Counted from the stretch's first letter, positions 53,473-62,668 are shown. The stretch: DNA of 64,000 nucleotides from Flavobacteriales bacterium (GCA_947466425.1 CANIBZ010000011.1:1-64000), one strand, 5' to 3'. Numbers and translations: made by a program. Notes: generated by a model from the letters alone, not told the origin.

Positions 53473-54081
53473 TTATTTAATTCGAAGTGAAAAAACTTTT
53501 TCTTCGAAAAGAAATCCTTCCAGCAAATCACCCGAAGTTACAGGGCCAACGCCTGCTGGAGTTCCCGTGAAAATTAAATCTCCAATCTTCAAAGTGAAAA
53601 CCTCCGAGACGTTTTCAATAAGCTTATCTATGGAATGAATCATGTGCGAACTGTTTCCTTCTTGAACAACTGTTCCGTTTTTTTTCAATGTGAAAAGTAG
53701 GGGGGAAGGAAGTGATTCAATGTCGAAGAATTTCTCACTAACGAAAGCAGATCCGTCGAAAGCCTTGGCGCGCTCCCACGGAAGGCCTTTCTTTTTCAAT
53801 TCATCTTGAACATCTCTCGCAGTAAAGTCTATGCCTAATGTAACTTCATTGTAATAGCGCGGAGCAAAAGATTCCTGAATGTGCTTTCCCAATCTATTTA
53901 TTCGGAAAACCAATTCCAGCTCATAGTGTACATCGTTGGTGAATGCCGGAATGACAAACGGATTTCCGCGTTGAATAATCGCAGAGTCGGGTTTGCAGAA
54001 CAACACGGGATTTTCGGGAACTGCGTTTCCTAATTCAGCTGCATGGGCAGCATAGTTTCTTCCTATGCAAATTATTTTCAT
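53473..54081 (-). CDS. Fumarylacetoacetate hydrolase (FAH) family protein
   Basis: A 202-residue FAH-fold protein: IGRNYAAHAAELGN at the N-terminus, metal-binding Glu pair in HYELELVFRI, TLGIDFTARDVQDELKKKG with the metal Asp, and the end TGTPAGVGPV. Family members hydrolyse or decarboxylate 2-oxo or beta-diketone acids; this short form resembles the acylpyruvate/oxaloacetate-decarboxylase group. The start overlaps the OmpA-gene stop as TAATG. Confidence 0.9.
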   Translation of the reverse strand: MKIICIGRNYAAHAAELGNAVPENPVLFCKPDSAIIQRGNPFVIPAFTNDVHYELELVFRINRLGKHIQESFAPRYYNEVTLGIDFTARDVQDELKKKGLPWERAKAFDGSAFVSEKFFDIESLPSPLLFTLKKNGTVVQEGNSSHMIHSIDKLIENVSEVFTLKIGDLIFTGTPAGVGPVTSGDLLEGFLFEEKVFSLRIK

Positions 54082-54581
54082 TATGGACGAGCTATAAATT
54101 CAACAACAACTTTTCGATCTCCGGGGTTCTTTCCAATGGATGCAACATCTCCAGCAAATTTGGCTACGCATCGATTAGAGTCAATGCCAGAATCAATTAG
54201 AAAGGTTCGAACGGCTTTCGCCCGCTTTTCGGATTCCTTCCAGTTTTTTTCGCTGTTGCCATTGCGGTCGGCGTAGCCCGTAATAAGCACAGCTGTTTTC
54301 CCATTCCGCGCAAGTTTTTCAACAATCTCGTTCAACTGCTGCTTTGCGGAAGTACTCAGGTCATCGCTCGATTTTTCAAAATAAATAACAATAGGTTGAA
54401 TGGACACGGGAGCTGCAGTGAATTTTGGCAAGCTTGATTTGTCGCTTCCGTTGAGCCATTGCCTGGTTGCTCCGTCAGAGGAGTATGGGACAATAGGAAG
54501 AAGCGAATCTTGGGGCGTGGGCTCTTGCCCAAACATAGAAATGCTTGAAGCAATAAAAATCAAAAATAGCCACGCGCGCAT
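54081..54581 (-). CDS. OmpA-family outer-membrane/peptidoglycan-binding protein
   Basis: A 166-residue exported protein with a signal peptide (cleavage probable after FGQ, about residue 19) and a C-terminal OmpA domain: VIYFEKSSDDLST, AVLITGYADRNGN, EKRAKAVRTFLIDSGIDSNRCVAKFAGD. Such domains bind the diaminopimelate of peptidoglycan. There is no beta-barrel; it is a periplasmic form. The ATG at 54581 gives a good signal peptide, while the more upstream ATG adds an unlikely extension. It lies between the DAHP synthase gene (75 bp upstream) and the FAH gene. Confidence 0.85.
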   Translation of the reverse strand: MRAWLFLIFIASSISMFGQEPTPQDSLLPIVPYSSDGATRQWLNGSDKSSLPKFTAAPVSIQPIVIYFEKSSDDLSTSAKQQLNEIVEKLARNGKTAVLITGYADRNGNSEKNWKESEKRAKAVRTFLIDSGIDSNRCVAKFAGDVASIGKNPGDRKVVVEFIARP

Positions 54582-54656
54582 AACACGTAAAATTAGAGCA
54601 GGTGCTTGTACTAAAGCCATTGATTTTATTCACCATTCATTCACAATGAAGGTGAA

Positions 54657-55718
54657 TTAGTCTTTATTCATGACTCCATTTTGAGCGCGGATGCTCTCTT
54701 TGTGAATGGCTTCGAGGTAGGCAGAAAGAAATGTTTCGGTGAGTTGCGCCGATTTCCCCCATGCTTCGCGACTTTCAAGAATTTCCTTCCAACGTTCCAA
54801 TTGGAAAATGATAATGCCCTCGTCTTTTTTCAACGCGCCCATCTCTCTCGCAACGTTCATCCTCTTTCCCAACAAATCAATAATATCTGCATCTAAGGCA
54901 TCTACGCGATCTCTGAGTATTTGAAGTTTTTCAGCAGAATTGGAAGTGAGTGAGGTAGTTCTGTAATGCAGAGCAGCGGCCATTTCTGCAACTTGCGCTG
55001 GGGTAATTTGCTGCGCGGCATCGCTTAATGCACTGTCAGGATTCGGATGACTTTCAATCATGATTCCATTCATGCCCAAGTCAATGGCGCGTTGGCTAAC
55101 ATCTTTCAGCAATGTCCTGTTTCCGCAGATGTGGCTGGGGTCGCAGAGGAGAGGGATGTCCGGAAATTGTGTTTTGAATTCAATTGGAATTTCCCAAAGC
55201 GGTTTGTTTCGGTATGGAAGCTTATTGGCCACAGAGAATCCTCGGTGAATGGCGCTTAAATCCGTGAGACCAACTTTTTGAAAACGTTCAAAGGCACCTA
55301 TCCAAAGCGAAAGGTCTGGATTAATTGGGTTTTTAATGAAGATAGGAATATTCACCCCACGAAGCGCTTCTGCAATTTCTTGCACCGAGAACGGATTCGT
55401 AGTTGTTCGTGCGCCAATCCAAAGAGCGTCGAAATTATTTTCGAGGCACAATTCAACGTGCTGGGAAGTGGCAACTTCCGTAATGATTTTAACGCCTGTT
55501 TGCTCCTTGGCTTTTTTCATCCAAGGAAGCCCTGCAGCGCCCATTCCTTCAAATGAATTGGGACTCGTTCGAGGTTTCCACAAACCTGCGCGGTAATAAG
55601 ATAAAGGTATATTCAAACTTAAATCACGGGCGGTTTGTAAAACCTGTTCTTCAGACTCCGCGCTGCACGGTCCCGCTATCCATGTAAAATTACTTTTTAT
55701 CTTTTCCATTTCGTACAT
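54657..55718 (-). CDS. DAHP synthase fused to chorismate mutase
   Basis: A 353-residue bifunctional enzyme: an N-terminal KDPG-type DAHP synthase (residues about 1-260; AGPCSAESEEQV, TRTTTNPF-like WIGARTTTNPF, GFSVANKLPYRN, CDPSHICG) that makes 3-deoxy-arabino-heptulosonate 7-phosphate, and a C-terminal AroQ-type chorismate mutase (about 265-350; LQILRDRVDALDADIIDLLGKRM). The C-terminal mutase can serve as the regulatory domain, inhibited by prephenate or aromatic acids in characterised homologues of this arrangement. It gates both entry and branch of aromatic synthesis. A second start three codons downstream is also possible. Confidence 0.95.
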   Translation of the reverse strand: MYEMEKIKSNFTWIAGPCSAESEEQVLQTARDLSLNIPLSYYRAGLWKPRTSPNSFEGMGAAGLPWMKKAKEQTGVKIITEVATSQHVELCLENNFDALWIGARTTTNPFSVQEIAEALRGVNIPIFIKNPINPDLSLWIGAFERFQKVGLTDLSAIHRGFSVANKLPYRNKPLWEIPIEFKTQFPDIPLLCDPSHICGNRTLLKDVSQRAIDLGMNGIMIESHPNPDSALSDAAQQITPAQVAEMAAALHYRTTSLTSNSAEKLQILRDRVDALDADIIDLLGKRMNVAREMGALKKDEGIIIFQLERWKEILESREAWGKSAQLTETFLSAYLEAIHKESIRAQNGVMNKD

Positions 55719-55775
55719 TCAATCGTACTGCGAAAGTACCTTATTCCGTTGGGAACAAGTGCTTTTTATAGACAT

Positions 55776-55800
55776 AAAAAAAAGGGGAAAACTCCCCTTT
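55776..55800 (-). terminator. Intrinsic terminator downstream of tRNA-Leu
   Basis: On the minus strand AAAGGGGA and TCCCCTTT form a stem with a short GTTT loop, followed by a T-run. It begins one or two bases after the tRNA 3' end and terminates tRNA-Leu transcription. Confidence 0.85.
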
Positions 55801-55801
55801 G

Positions 55802-55883
55802 TGCCCTGGACTGGACTCGAACCAGCATACCTTACGGAACCACCCCCTCAAGATGGCGTGTCTACCAATTTCACCACCAGGGC
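55802..55883 (-). tRNA. tRNA-Leu (anticodon GAG)
   Basis: An 82-nt type II tRNA: acceptor GCCCTGG/CCAGGGC with A73, D arm with GGTAGAC, anticodon stem CCATC/GGTGG around loop TTGAGGG (anticodon GAG), a variable arm and the T loop GTTCGAGTC. CCA is not encoded. A G-to-U wobble pair in the anticodon stem is normal. It reads CUU and CUC. This is also where a long + strand reading frame upstream of the SPFH gene passes, so that frame's extension is not coding. Confidence 0.95.
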
Positions 55884-55946
55884 GAAGTCTGCAAATGTAA
55901 GCATCTCCTTTCTTTATTACTACATTCGTCCAATAAAAAAAGTACC

Positions 55947-56732
55947 ATGAAAAAACTTCTTATTTCTTTTTTAGCTCTGATTGTTTTGCTACCTGCGTGC
56001 ACTGTGGTGAGACCTGGAGAAACAGCAATGAAACAGCGTTTGGGTAAATTAACTACCAAAACCTACAAAGGTGGCCCTGTGCTTTTCAATCCGTTTATTT
56101 CAAAGGTTATCAAGATGGATACCCGAACGATTGAGAAATTCAATGTGCTGCCTTTGCCAACGAAAGAGGGGTTGAGTGTTAAAGCAGAGATAACCTTGCT
56201 TTATCACATAGATCCTGCAAGAGCACAATCTATCTACACGCAATTCGGAAGAAATTACGAAGAGATTATTGTTCTAAGTAATTTCCGAGCAACAGCAAGA
56301 GAGATTTCTGCACGTTATTCGGCGAAGGAATTGTACGCGACTGAGCGTTTAAAAATTGAAAAAGCTATTTTTGATGAACTGTCTATGCACATTGAGGTGA
56401 ATGGATTTGTAGTAGACGCCGTATTATTGAAAGACATTGACCTTCCAGATCAAATGATGAAAGCCATTGAAAGCAAGGTTATGGCAGAGCAAGCAGCTCT
56501 TCAAATGGAATTTGTAATTGAAAAGCAAAAGAAAGAGGCCGAAAGAATGATCATTGAAGCTACTGCTGTTAAGCAAGCACAAGACATTATTAATTCTTCC
56601 CTTACCGACAAGCAATTGCAGTACAATCAAATTGAAGCGATAAGGAGTTTAACCAACTCACCCAACGCCAAAATAATTATTACCAGTCCGAATGCGGGCA
56701 ATGTGCTCATTAACACGGACAGTAATCCTTGA
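55947..56732 (+). CDS. SPFH/prohibitin-family lipoprotein
   Basis: A 261-residue SPFH-domain protein. It starts with a signal peptide and a clear lipobox, LLPAC (Cys at about residue 20), unlike typical prohibitins that have an uncleaved membrane anchor. The SPFH core follows (RPGETAMKQRLGKL, VLPLPTKEGLSVKAEITLLYHIDP, LSNFRATAREISARYSAKELYA) and then a coiled-coil region (AEQAALQMEFVIEKQKKEAERM). The ATG at 55947 is chosen because the frame upstream runs through tRNA-Leu. It would be attached to a membrane by lipid and form ring or scaffold assemblies. A terminator follows. Confidence 0.88.
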   Translation: MKKLLISFLALIVLLPACTVVRPGETAMKQRLGKLTTKTYKGGPVLFNPFISKVIKMDTRTIEKFNVLPLPTKEGLSVKAEITLLYHIDPARAQSIYTQFGRNYEEIIVLSNFRATAREISARYSAKELYATERLKIEKAIFDELSMHIEVNGFVVDAVLLKDIDLPDQMMKAIESKVMAEQAALQMEFVIEKQKKEAERMIIEATAVKQAQDIINSSLTDKQLQYNQIEAIRSLTNSPNAKIIITSPNAGNVLINTDSNP

Positions 56733-56754
56733 TGGGAAAACGATGAATGCATAA

Positions 56755-56783
56755 AAAAAACCTCTCGATTTGAGAGGTTTTTT
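56755..56783. terminator. Bidirectional terminator between SPFH gene and tRNA-Lys
   Basis: A stem AACCTCTC/GAGAGGTT with a 5-nt loop (GATTT) is flanked by an A-run and a T-run; it serves the SPFH gene on the + strand and tRNA-Lys on the minus strand. Confidence 0.9.
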
Positions 56784-56789
56784 GTTTAG

Positions 56790-56862
56790 TGATCCCGCTG
56801 GGATTCGAACCCAGGGCCCATACATTAAAAGTGTATTGCTCTACCAGCTGAGCTACGAGATC
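56790..56862 (-). tRNA. tRNA-Lys (anticodon TTT)
   Basis: A 73-nt tRNA on the minus strand: acceptor GATCTCG/CGGGATC (with one G-T pair) and A73, D loop AGCTGGTAGA, anticodon loop CTTTTAA (anticodon TTT) and T arm CTGGGTTCGAATCCCAG. CCA is not encoded. It reads AAA and AAG. Confidence 0.96.
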
Positions 56863-56992
56863 ATCTTGCTCTTAAAAGCGGCTGCAAATATACACATATT
56901 TTTCAAATTCCTATTTTTTTGAAGTCATTTTATTGAATGGGCAACTATTTTCTGAATGAAATAGTCAAGACATTACCTATTTTTGTTTTTAT

Positions 56993-57433
56993 ATGAATTT
57001 TCCAATTATGAAAAGATTATTTGTGGTTTTGTTTTTCATGAACCTAGCGCTTTTTGCGAATGCGCAAGTATCTGCCTCTTCAAAAGTAAAGGCGGCTAAC
57101 TCAAGCTCTGCCTTGAAGTCTTATTCGGAAGACCAATTGTCTGAGCTTAATTTCAGAGCTGAACACTTAGTAAGTGTTGAGCTTTCAAAAAGCCCGATAA
57201 CAAGTGATTTCAATTTGGCACTTATCGAAAATGGAAAAGTGGTAACGCTTACAGATTCCGATATGCAGGACTTTAATCCACTTTTATACGCTATTCCTCA
57301 AGAAGAAGTAATTTGCAACAATTTCCACATTCAGTCTAGAGAGGGAAATTCATATACCTTGGTTGTGCTTTCTAAGCAACAATATAACCAACAGTTGAAA
57401 CAGCATTTGCGTGATATTAATAAGAAGAAATAA
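56993..57433 (+). CDS. Small exported protein of unknown function
   Basis: A 146-residue protein I do not recognise. It has a signal peptide (hydrophobic residues about 10-23, cleavage after ANA/NAQ) and a small mature domain rich in Ser, Leu and Asn, with a Lys-rich end. There is one Cys (EEVICNNFHIQ). A second ATG five codons in (57008) is an equally good start. Six bases separate it from the large T9SS protein downstream, so the two are probably translated from one mRNA. Confidence 0.75.
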   Translation: MNFPIMKRLFVVLFFMNLALFANAQVSASSKVKAANSSSALKSYSEDQLSELNFRAEHLVSVELSKSPITSDFNLALIENGKVVTLTDSDMQDFNPLLYAIPQEEVICNNFHIQSREGNSYTLVVLSKQQYNQQLKQHLRDINKKK

Positions 57434-57439
57434 TCTGAA

Positions 57440-59809
57440 ATGATGAAGAAAATAATACTCCTACTTGTAGTCGCGTTTAGTTTTGTTGGCTTTTCAGCAA
57501 GTGCTCAAACCGATGTAATTAATATTAGTGATGCACCGACTTATACGGGTTGCGATTTTATTATGCACGACGATGCGGGTGGCTTGCAGCCTTATTCGGC
57601 TAGTGCCTTTAACGTAATAACCCTTTGCTCAACCGCCGGTAACCAGTTGAATTTATATTTCTTGACTTTCTCATTAAGTCCGGGAGATTTATTTACCATT
57701 TATGATGGACCTTCCGCAGCTGACCCTGTAATTGGAACATATACTGCTACGGATTTGCAGTTTCAAATGATTTCCAGTACCAACCCTTCAGGTTGTTTAA
57801 CCGTGTTTTTCTTGGCGAATGGTGATAATTTAACGGGTGACTTTATTGCCCAGGGATCTTGCGGTGTGCCTTGTTCGTATCCTCTTGCTACCATAACGGC
57901 TTCAGAGCCATCTCCATTCCTTGGTTGTCCAAGTGAGCAAATCACGTTCGACGGTTCAACTTCATTTCTCCCAAATGGGTCTACTTTGTTTGCACACAAC
58001 TGGGATTTCGGTGACGGAACTTCTGACAACGTGAGTTGGCCAACTGTTACACACACATACACTCAACCGGGTGTTTATCATGTGGTATTAACCATTACCG
58101 TGTTGAGTGCAGATGGAAGTCAGCAATGTTCAAACCAAAACACGGGAGAATATTTTGTCTACGTATCTACTCCAATTCAATGGAATGCCACTGTTTCTGA
58201 TTACGATGTTTGCGTTGGTGTACCTGTGAATATGGGCTCAACAGAATGGGTTGCAGCTCCAGATATGGCTATTCAAAATTCGCCAGCCAATGCCACCTTC
58301 CCAACATATGTTGTTCCCCAAGGGACCAATTTTGGTGACGGGGTGTACATTCCAGATAACCAAGGTTGCTTCCAAGCGGACTTAACATTTACTCAATTTG
58401 GAAATGCAACGGTTACGAGTATTTCTGATATAGCTGGAATTACGGCGAGCATTGAGCATTCCTTTGCAAGTGATATTGTGATCAATATTATTTGTCCGCA
58501 AGGAAACACCTTGCAATTGTTCAACGGAACGAATGGTGGTGGCGTATTTTTAGGAGAGCCGATTGACGTAGAAGACCCAAACCAACCTGGAGTTGGATAC
58601 GATTACACCTGGGCTTCAACAGCACCGGTTACTTTTAACACAGCTATCTCAGGAATCGGATTAGGGTCTTCCTTGCCGGCAGGATCATATAATGCCGATG
58701 GAATTTGGGATGCACTATTGGGCTGTTCATTGAATGGTACTTGGCAGTTCCAAATCTGTGATCAGGTGGGTGCAGATGATGGATTTATTTTCGGATGGTC
58801 TATTCAATTCGCACCTCAGTTTTACCCTGATAGCATTTCATTCACACCGGAAGCACTTCCAGGACAACACGATAGTTTCTGGTCTCCAGCAGACAACCTA
58901 ACGTTTCAAGATGCCAACATGAATAATGTTGTGTTTATGTCTAACACGCAAGGTGTATTCCCTATGACGTATCAAGTGGTTAGCGACTTCGGTTGCACAT
59001 ATGACACTACATTTAACATTACAGTATATGGTCCACCAACAGTAAACTTCACTGACAGCATTCACTTCTGTGGTTTGCCTGTTAACTTGAATCCTGTTTA
59101 TGGAAACGCTTTGCCGAATACGACTTATGCTTATCAATGGAGTCCTGCAGCGAACGTAACCGTTCCAAACATTGCTTTCCCTCAAGTAACTGGTCTTCAA
59201 AATGCAGCATGGGTATCTGTTACCTCATGGCCTACATATGACAATACCTGTACAGGGACTGATTCTGTTAGAGTATGGATCCCAGCTACTCCGCCAACAG
59301 CGCCCTTTACAACCGACTCCGTTTGTTTAGGTGAGCAGATCTTTTTGACATCACCATTCATAAATCCAACATACACTTACCAATGGTTCTTGTCTGACAC
59401 GATAGTGCCGAACGCAGCGTCTGAGATTTATAGCCCATGGGCAGGTGTGCCGAACGAGCAGTTTATTTACTCTATTGAAATTACTGAACCGGTATGCGGA
59501 TTCAGTTCAACAACGGAATTTGGAATTACTTCACTGCCTTGTGATGTGTTCTTGCCGAATCTAGTTTTACCAAACGGAACCATAGAGAACCAAACATTGA
59601 ATTTTGGAGAAGCTTTGTTCTACTATGCTAATGCAAGTGTAGAAGTCTTTAACAGATGGGGAGAAATGGTTTATGAGAGTACAGATTATAAAAACGATTG
59701 GGCCGCGAACGATGTGTCTGATGGTGTCTTTTATTATGTGCTCAAGGTTACCACTCCAACTGGAAAAGTTGAAGATTATCCAGGGTACTTCCACCTCATG
59801 AGAAATTAA
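57440..59809 (+). CDS. Large T9SS type B surface protein with CUB-like, PKD and P-domain modules
   Basis: A 789-residue secreted protein. Signal peptide to about residue 22; a CUB-like domain (about 25-135) with Cys pairs; a PKD domain (about 150-240) with WDFGDGTS; a proprotein convertase P-like domain (about 320-460: DIAGITASIEHSFASDIVINI and NGTWQFQICDQVGADDG); further Ig-like segments; and a C-terminal gliding/type B sorting domain (about 705-789) with VEVFNRWGEMVYES, DGVFYYVLKV and GYFHLMRN. It lacks a protease catalytic domain. It would be exported through the Type IX system and attached to the surface, most likely as an adhesin. Confidence 0.87.
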   Translation: MMKKIILLLVVAFSFVGFSASAQTDVINISDAPTYTGCDFIMHDDAGGLQPYSASAFNVITLCSTAGNQLNLYFLTFSLSPGDLFTIYDGPSAADPVIGTYTATDLQFQMISSTNPSGCLTVFFLANGDNLTGDFIAQGSCGVPCSYPLATITASEPSPFLGCPSEQITFDGSTSFLPNGSTLFAHNWDFGDGTSDNVSWPTVTHTYTQPGVYHVVLTITVLSADGSQQCSNQNTGEYFVYVSTPIQWNATVSDYDVCVGVPVNMGSTEWVAAPDMAIQNSPANATFPTYVVPQGTNFGDGVYIPDNQGCFQADLTFTQFGNATVTSISDIAGITASIEHSFASDIVINIICPQGNTLQLFNGTNGGGVFLGEPIDVEDPNQPGVGYDYTWASTAPVTFNTAISGIGLGSSLPAGSYNADGIWDALLGCSLNGTWQFQICDQVGADDGFIFGWSIQFAPQFYPDSISFTPEALPGQHDSFWSPADNLTFQDANMNNVVFMSNTQGVFPMTYQVVSDFGCTYDTTFNITVYGPPTVNFTDSIHFCGLPVNLNPVYGNALPNTTYAYQWSPAANVTVPNIAFPQVTGLQNAAWVSVTSWPTYDNTCTGTDSVRVWIPATPPTAPFTTDSVCLGEQIFLTSPFINPTYTYQWFLSDTIVPNAASEIYSPWAGVPNEQFIYSIEITEPVCGFSSTTEFGITSLPCDVFLPNLVLPNGTIENQTLNFGEALFYYANASVEVFNRWGEMVYESTDYKNDWAANDVSDGVFYYVLKVTTPTGKVEDYPGYFHLMRN

Positions 59810-59828
59810 TCATTCGATATATTTGAAA

Positions 59829-59857
59829 TAAGGGGCGATCTTCGCCCCTTATTTATT
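59829..59857 (+). terminator. Intrinsic terminator after the T9SS type B protein
   Basis: A 10-bp stem TAAGGGGCGA/TCGCCCCTTA with a 3-nt loop (TCT) is followed by an A/T-rich run ATTTATTT. The helicase gene begins seven bases after it, so that gene needs its own promoter or partial readthrough. Confidence 0.8.
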
Positions 59858-59864
59858 TCTAGCC

Positions 59865-61739
59865 ATGATCCTTCAAGAAAATTTAGCATATCTCGGAAAT
59901 CTTGCAGAGCTTCTTAAAATAGAGCGCGACGAAGATTGGGCGCGCTTTCAAAAACAATTGAAAGAGCAACCGGTGAACGCACGAATAAAAGAAGGAATTA
60001 CATGGTTCCCCTTGAAGATTGTGGAAGATGGATTCGGTTTCGGTTCGTATCCGTTTTTAGTCGTAGAAAAAACCAACGGTCCGGCTAAGCATTCCTTTCA
60101 ATCTGGACAACCCGTGGAATTGTTTTCCAACCATGAAAACCATCAAGGTGAATCACTGAAGGGAACCATTGCTTTCGTAGATCAGGCGCGAATGAAAATT
60201 CAATTCAGAGTAGATGAATTGCCCGACTGGACAGACGATGGAAAAATAGGATTGAATGTATCCTTCGACGAGAAATCGTACAAGGAAATGTTTGCCGCTT
60301 TGAACAATGTCATAAACGCGAAGAACAATCGCTTGTCAGAAATTCGCGATGCCATTACTTCAGAAGAGAAGCGCCTTTCAGAAATTGAATATTCCTGCTC
60401 ACACGGAAACTTGAATGCTTCTCAGAACGAAGCTGCACGAGGTGTCGTAAATGATTTGGTTGTGAGCGTTGTTCACGGTCCTCCAGGAACTGGAAAAACC
60501 ACCACGCTCATTCATGCCATGCAAGAGTTAGCAAGGTTGAAGAAGAAAGTCTTGTGCTGCGCGCCAAGCAATGCGGCAGTTGATCATTTGGTGGAAGGGT
60601 TAGGAGAGAAAGGAATTAGAGTTTTGCGTTTGGGGAATCCGGCGAAAGTTCATTCCAAAGCCAATGCATTTACGGTTGATGTGAAGTTGGTGGAAGACAA
60701 GGATTATTCGCGCGTTCGCGAATGGAAAAGAAGAGCGAAAGAGTTGCGCTCGTTGGGAAGCAAATACAAACGTTCGTTTGGCAGAGAAGAAGCAGAGCAG
60801 CGCAAATTAATTTTCAAAGAAGCAAAAGAAATGATGCGCGAAGCGCGCGAGACGGAATTGTTTTTATTGGATAGACTCATTGATCAGGCCGATGTGATTT
60901 GCACCACGCTCGTAGGGTCTGCAAATGAGATGCTTCGCGATCGCACGTTCGATGTGGTTGTGATCGACGAAGCAGGGCAGGCGCTCGAACCAGCCTGTTG
61001 GATTCCGATAGCCAAAGGAAATAAATTGGTTTTAGCGGGAGACCACTTGCAACTTCCTCCAACTATTTTTTCGAATGAAGCAGCCCAGAAGGGCTTAGCC
61101 ATTTCGTTAATGGAAAGAACTGCACGCATAGAGAAAGGCGTTCATTTTCTGAATGTGCAATATCGCATGAACGAAAAGATTGCGGCGTTCAGCAACAAGC
61201 ATTTCTATGAAGGAAAGCTCACGGCAGATAGCGCTGTAGCGCGTCGTATGTTGGAAGGAGATTTGAATCCGATTCAATTCATTGACACTGCTGGAACGGG
61301 ATACAACGAAGAAGCAGGAGCAGAGGGTCATTCGCGCATGAACAAAGGCGAAGCTGAATTGGCCCTGAAAATGTATTCCATGTTGAAGGAACAGACGCAA
61401 CAGTTTTTTTCATGTGCCTTAATTTCACCGTATCGCGCGCAAATTGAATTGTTGGAGCGTGTGTTTAAAGAAGAGGAGGTGACGATTAATACGGTAGATT
61501 CTTTTCAAGGGCAAGAGGCCGATGTGGTTATTATTTCTTTGGTGCGAAGCAACGACGAGAATGAAATTGGTTTCTTGAAAGACTACCGCAGGATGAATGT
61601 TGCGCTTACTCGCGCTAGAAAGAAGTTGATAGTAATTGGAGATAGCGCAACTATCGGCGGAGATTCTTTTTATCAGGAGTTGCTTCAGTTTTTTGAATTG
61701 GAAGAGTCCTATGAAAGTGCATGGATTTACATGAGTTAG
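59865..61739 (+). CDS. IGHMBP2/UPF1-like SF1B helicase
   Basis: A 624-residue superfamily 1B helicase. Seen: an N-terminal 1B-like beta-barrel domain (about 65-135), Walker A GPPGTGKTTTLIHA (about 204), Walker B VVIDEAGQALEPACWIP (about 365), motif III AGDHLQLPPT, motif IV QYRMNEKIAAFS (about 431), motif V DSFQGQEADVVIISLVR (about 545) and motif VI RRMNVALTRARKKL (about 579). There is no nuclease or C-terminal R3H domain. Such helicases move 5' to 3' on nucleic acids; the biological role in Bacteroidota is unclear. It follows a terminator and is 28 bp before a lipoprotein gene. Confidence 0.93.
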   Translation: MILQENLAYLGNLAELLKIERDEDWARFQKQLKEQPVNARIKEGITWFPLKIVEDGFGFGSYPFLVVEKTNGPAKHSFQSGQPVELFSNHENHQGESLKGTIAFVDQARMKIQFRVDELPDWTDDGKIGLNVSFDEKSYKEMFAALNNVINAKNNRLSEIRDAITSEEKRLSEIEYSCSHGNLNASQNEAARGVVNDLVVSVVHGPPGTGKTTTLIHAMQELARLKKKVLCCAPSNAAVDHLVEGLGEKGIRVLRLGNPAKVHSKANAFTVDVKLVEDKDYSRVREWKRRAKELRSLGSKYKRSFGREEAEQRKLIFKEAKEMMREARETELFLLDRLIDQADVICTTLVGSANEMLRDRTFDVVVIDEAGQALEPACWIPIAKGNKLVLAGDHLQLPPTIFSNEAAQKGLAISLMERTARIEKGVHFLNVQYRMNEKIAAFSNKHFYEGKLTADSAVARRMLEGDLNPIQFIDTAGTGYNEEAGAEGHSRMNKGEAELALKMYSMLKEQTQQFFSCALISPYRAQIELLERVFKEEEVTINTVDSFQGQEADVVIISLVRSNDENEIGFLKDYRRMNVALTRARKKLIVIGDSATIGGDSFYQELLQFFELEESYESAWIYMS

Positions 61740-61767
61740 TTTCAAAAAAATATCTTATTTTCACTTT

Positions 61768-62649
61768 ATGAAAAAATCGAATTTTCTTTTTGCTGTTTTA
61801 ATGATGATGGTCTTAGTGTCTTGCAATCGATGCAAGGACGATCCACATTCAATGGATGGTCCAACAGTTTACATAAAGATTGTCACAGACCCAACACAAG
61901 AGCGTTTGAACAATTTGGGAGTGCCATCAACAGTGCCTGCAGGTCACGCAGCGTTAAGTCCGAATTTTCATAAAATTTCTGCGCACTACATTGAATTCGC
62001 TCCGAACATGTACACAGCATTAGGCGCTGGCGAGGTTGTTTATCATGCTGCTGAAACCACCGCAGGTGGCGCAAATGCGATTGATTTTGCTCTGGCTAGG
62101 ATTGCTGCTCCGGGTGAAATATTCTTGGCTGTTCCAATTAGTTCATTTACTCCGGGTACTTACGAATACGTTCGAGCTTCGTTGTTGTATCAGAATTTCG
62201 ATGTGAATTTATTGGCGAATGGATTCGATTTAACGGGACGTGTGGCGAGCTTTGTTGGTTTCAATACTTACATAACAAATTATTTAATAAACACCCAATC
62301 GGTGGCTGTGAATGACGATGTGCTGCAAGGCTATTGGGGATTCGAGACGAGCGTTTTAGGAACTCCATATGTAACTTCTGGACAAGCACCTCCAGGTGCC
62401 ACCACAGTTCCGAATCCGATATTTGCAACCTCTCCCATTCCTCAAGGCAGTTGTGTTGTAACCGGCGGATTTTCTTCACCTTTGGTTATTACTGGAAACG
62501 AGACCCAAGATATTTATGTCACTCTTTCACTTTCGACCAATAACAGTTTCGAATGGATCGATACTAACTCGGATGGAAAATGGGAGCCAGGTGCTAACGA
62601 ATCTGTCGTTGATATGGGCCTACGCGGAATGATTCCGAGTTGGAATTAA
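61768..62649 (+). CDS. Hypothetical lipoprotein
   Basis: A 293-residue lipoprotein (lipobox VLVSC, Cys19) with no family I can name. The mature part begins with a charged segment (NRCKDDPHSMDG) and has a long, Gly/Ala/Thr-rich beta-type region with ITGNETQDIYVTLSLSTNNSFEW and an Asp/Asn-rich stretch DTNSDGKWEPG resembling a calcium-binding loop. It is downstream of the helicase on the same strand, but the 28-bp link need not be functional. It is convergent with the NmrA-like gene. Confidence 0.7.
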   Translation: MKKSNFLFAVLMMMVLVSCNRCKDDPHSMDGPTVYIKIVTDPTQERLNNLGVPSTVPAGHAALSPNFHKISAHYIEFAPNMYTALGAGEVVYHAAETTAGGANAIDFALARIAAPGEIFLAVPISSFTPGTYEYVRASLLYQNFDVNLLANGFDLTGRVASFVGFNTYITNYLINTQSVAVNDDVLQGYWGFETSVLGTPYVTSGQAPPGATTVPNPIFATSPIPQGSCVVTGGFSSPLVITGNETQDIYVTLSLSTNNSFEWIDTNSDGKWEPGANESVVDMGLRGMIPSWN

Positions 62650-62668
62650 TTTGAATTCAACAGCCAGT

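Noticed and set aside
55749-55946. N-terminal extension of the SPFH protein in frame through 55749
   Set aside because: It runs through the terminator and tRNA-Leu on the other strand; the lipoprotein signal at 55947 is the proper N-terminus.
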